Shown here in pieces: positions 5,853-5,942 of a stretch of DNA of 5,942 nucleotides. Both the position numbers and the translations under genes were made by a program. Every line of letters begins with the position of its first letter. The stretch's first letter is position 1. The stretch is from Candidatus Sodaliphilus limicaballi (lineage in GTDB: Bacteria > Bacteroidota > Bacteroidia > Bacteroidales > Muribaculaceae): positions 1 to 5,942 of the forward strand of contig JAGHSP010000233.1 of NCBI GenBank assembly GCA_018065815.1, written 5' to 3'. The notes under the pieces are model-generated. The model searched no databases. It was given only the letters and a program-made list of their open reading frames with translations, and was not told the DNA's origin.

Positions 5853-5874
5853 GCGTCGATTTCAATTTCGACGC
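5853..5874 (+). other. Hairpin in the 5' leader of the tRNA transcript
   Basis: GCGTCGA (5853-5859) pairs perfectly with TCGACGC (5868-5874) around the eight-base loop TTTCAATT, ending six bases before the first base of the tRNA. No T-run follows. It could help keep the leader from pairing with the tRNA or help position the 5' processing site; this is inference. Confidence 0.45.
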
Positions 5875-5880
5875 CCCCAT

Positions 5881-5942
5881 GCGATAGTGGCTCAGTTGGT
5901 AGAGCATTGGCTTCCCAAGCCGAGGGTCGCGGGTTCGAGTCC
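5881..5942 (+). tRNA. tRNA-Gly (anticodon CCC), 3' end cut by the window
   Basis: The cloverleaf can be traced as acceptor 5' strand GCGATAG (5881-5887), D-arm GCTC/GAGC (5890-5893 with 5902-5905) with loop AGTTGGTA, anticodon stem TTGGC/GCCGA (5907-5911 with 5919-5923) and loop TTCCCAA (5912-5918) with anticodon CCC at 5914-5916. The variable region is GGGTC (5924-5928) and the T-arm begins GCGGG TTCGAGT (5929-5940). The rest of the T-stem and the 3' acceptor strand lie beyond the window, so acceptor pairing cannot be checked. It decodes the glycine codon GGG. Confidence 0.93.

Noticed and set aside
5881..5942. tRNA as an integration site for the upstream three-gene operon
   Set aside because: Integrative elements usually insert at the tRNA 3' end, which lies beyond the window; the operon is on the 5' side and no integrase or attachment repeat is visible.
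1..5942. CRISPR array, insertion sequence, toxin-antitoxin or phage-defence system
   Set aside because: No spaced direct repeats of CRISPR type, transposase, terminal inverted repeats or defence-type domains are seen.

Overview
The window looks chromosomal and comes from a Bacteroidota member, most likely order Bacteroidales. Three things support this. Promoters match the Bacteroidota pattern (TTTG or TTG, about 19-22 bases, then TAnnTTTG) ahead of the lipoprotein gene, the polysaccharide-type operon and the tRNA. Start codons are preceded by A/T-rich sequence with no Shine-Dalgarno motif. The ribosomal protein S1 has the roughly 590-residue, six-domain form with an extra C-terminal tail. Genus cannot be fixed from the sequence. 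All convincing genes are on the + strand.

Layout. (1) 1-1960: rpsA transcription unit, with a -7 promoter element, an 8-bp hairpin in the leader, an A/T-rich initiation region, the S1 gene and a strong intrinsic terminator. (2) 1961-2060: a gene-free stretch with a 16-bp-period imperfect tandem repeat followed directly by a 19-bp near-perfect palindrome, which looks like a dispersed intergenic repeat. (3) 2072-2455: a well-formed promoter and a small predicted lipoprotein of unknown function; the promoter position argues for the second ATG (2132) as the start. (4) 2456-2803: a 348-base non-coding stretch with several hairpins, a promoter near 2614-2646 and a leader of about 150 bases containing an 11-bp stem. 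(5) 2804-5762: three closely spaced genes (gaps 28 and 15 bases), namely a DUF354-family GT-B-like protein, a Gfo/Idh/MocA-type NAD(P)-dependent oxidoreductase, and a protein with an aldo/keto-reductase-like C-terminal end but no recognisable catalytic signature. (6) 5775-5942: a strong promoter, a leader hairpin and the 5' part of a tRNA-Gly (anticodon CCC) cut by the window end.

The three-gene operon is the least explained part. A GT-B-like sugar protein, a sugar-type dehydrogenase and a TIM-barrel-like protein suggest synthesis or modification of a cell-surface or secondary glycan, but substrate and product cannot be read from the sequence. The rest is core housekeeping (rpsA, tRNA) with a small envelope lipoprotein.
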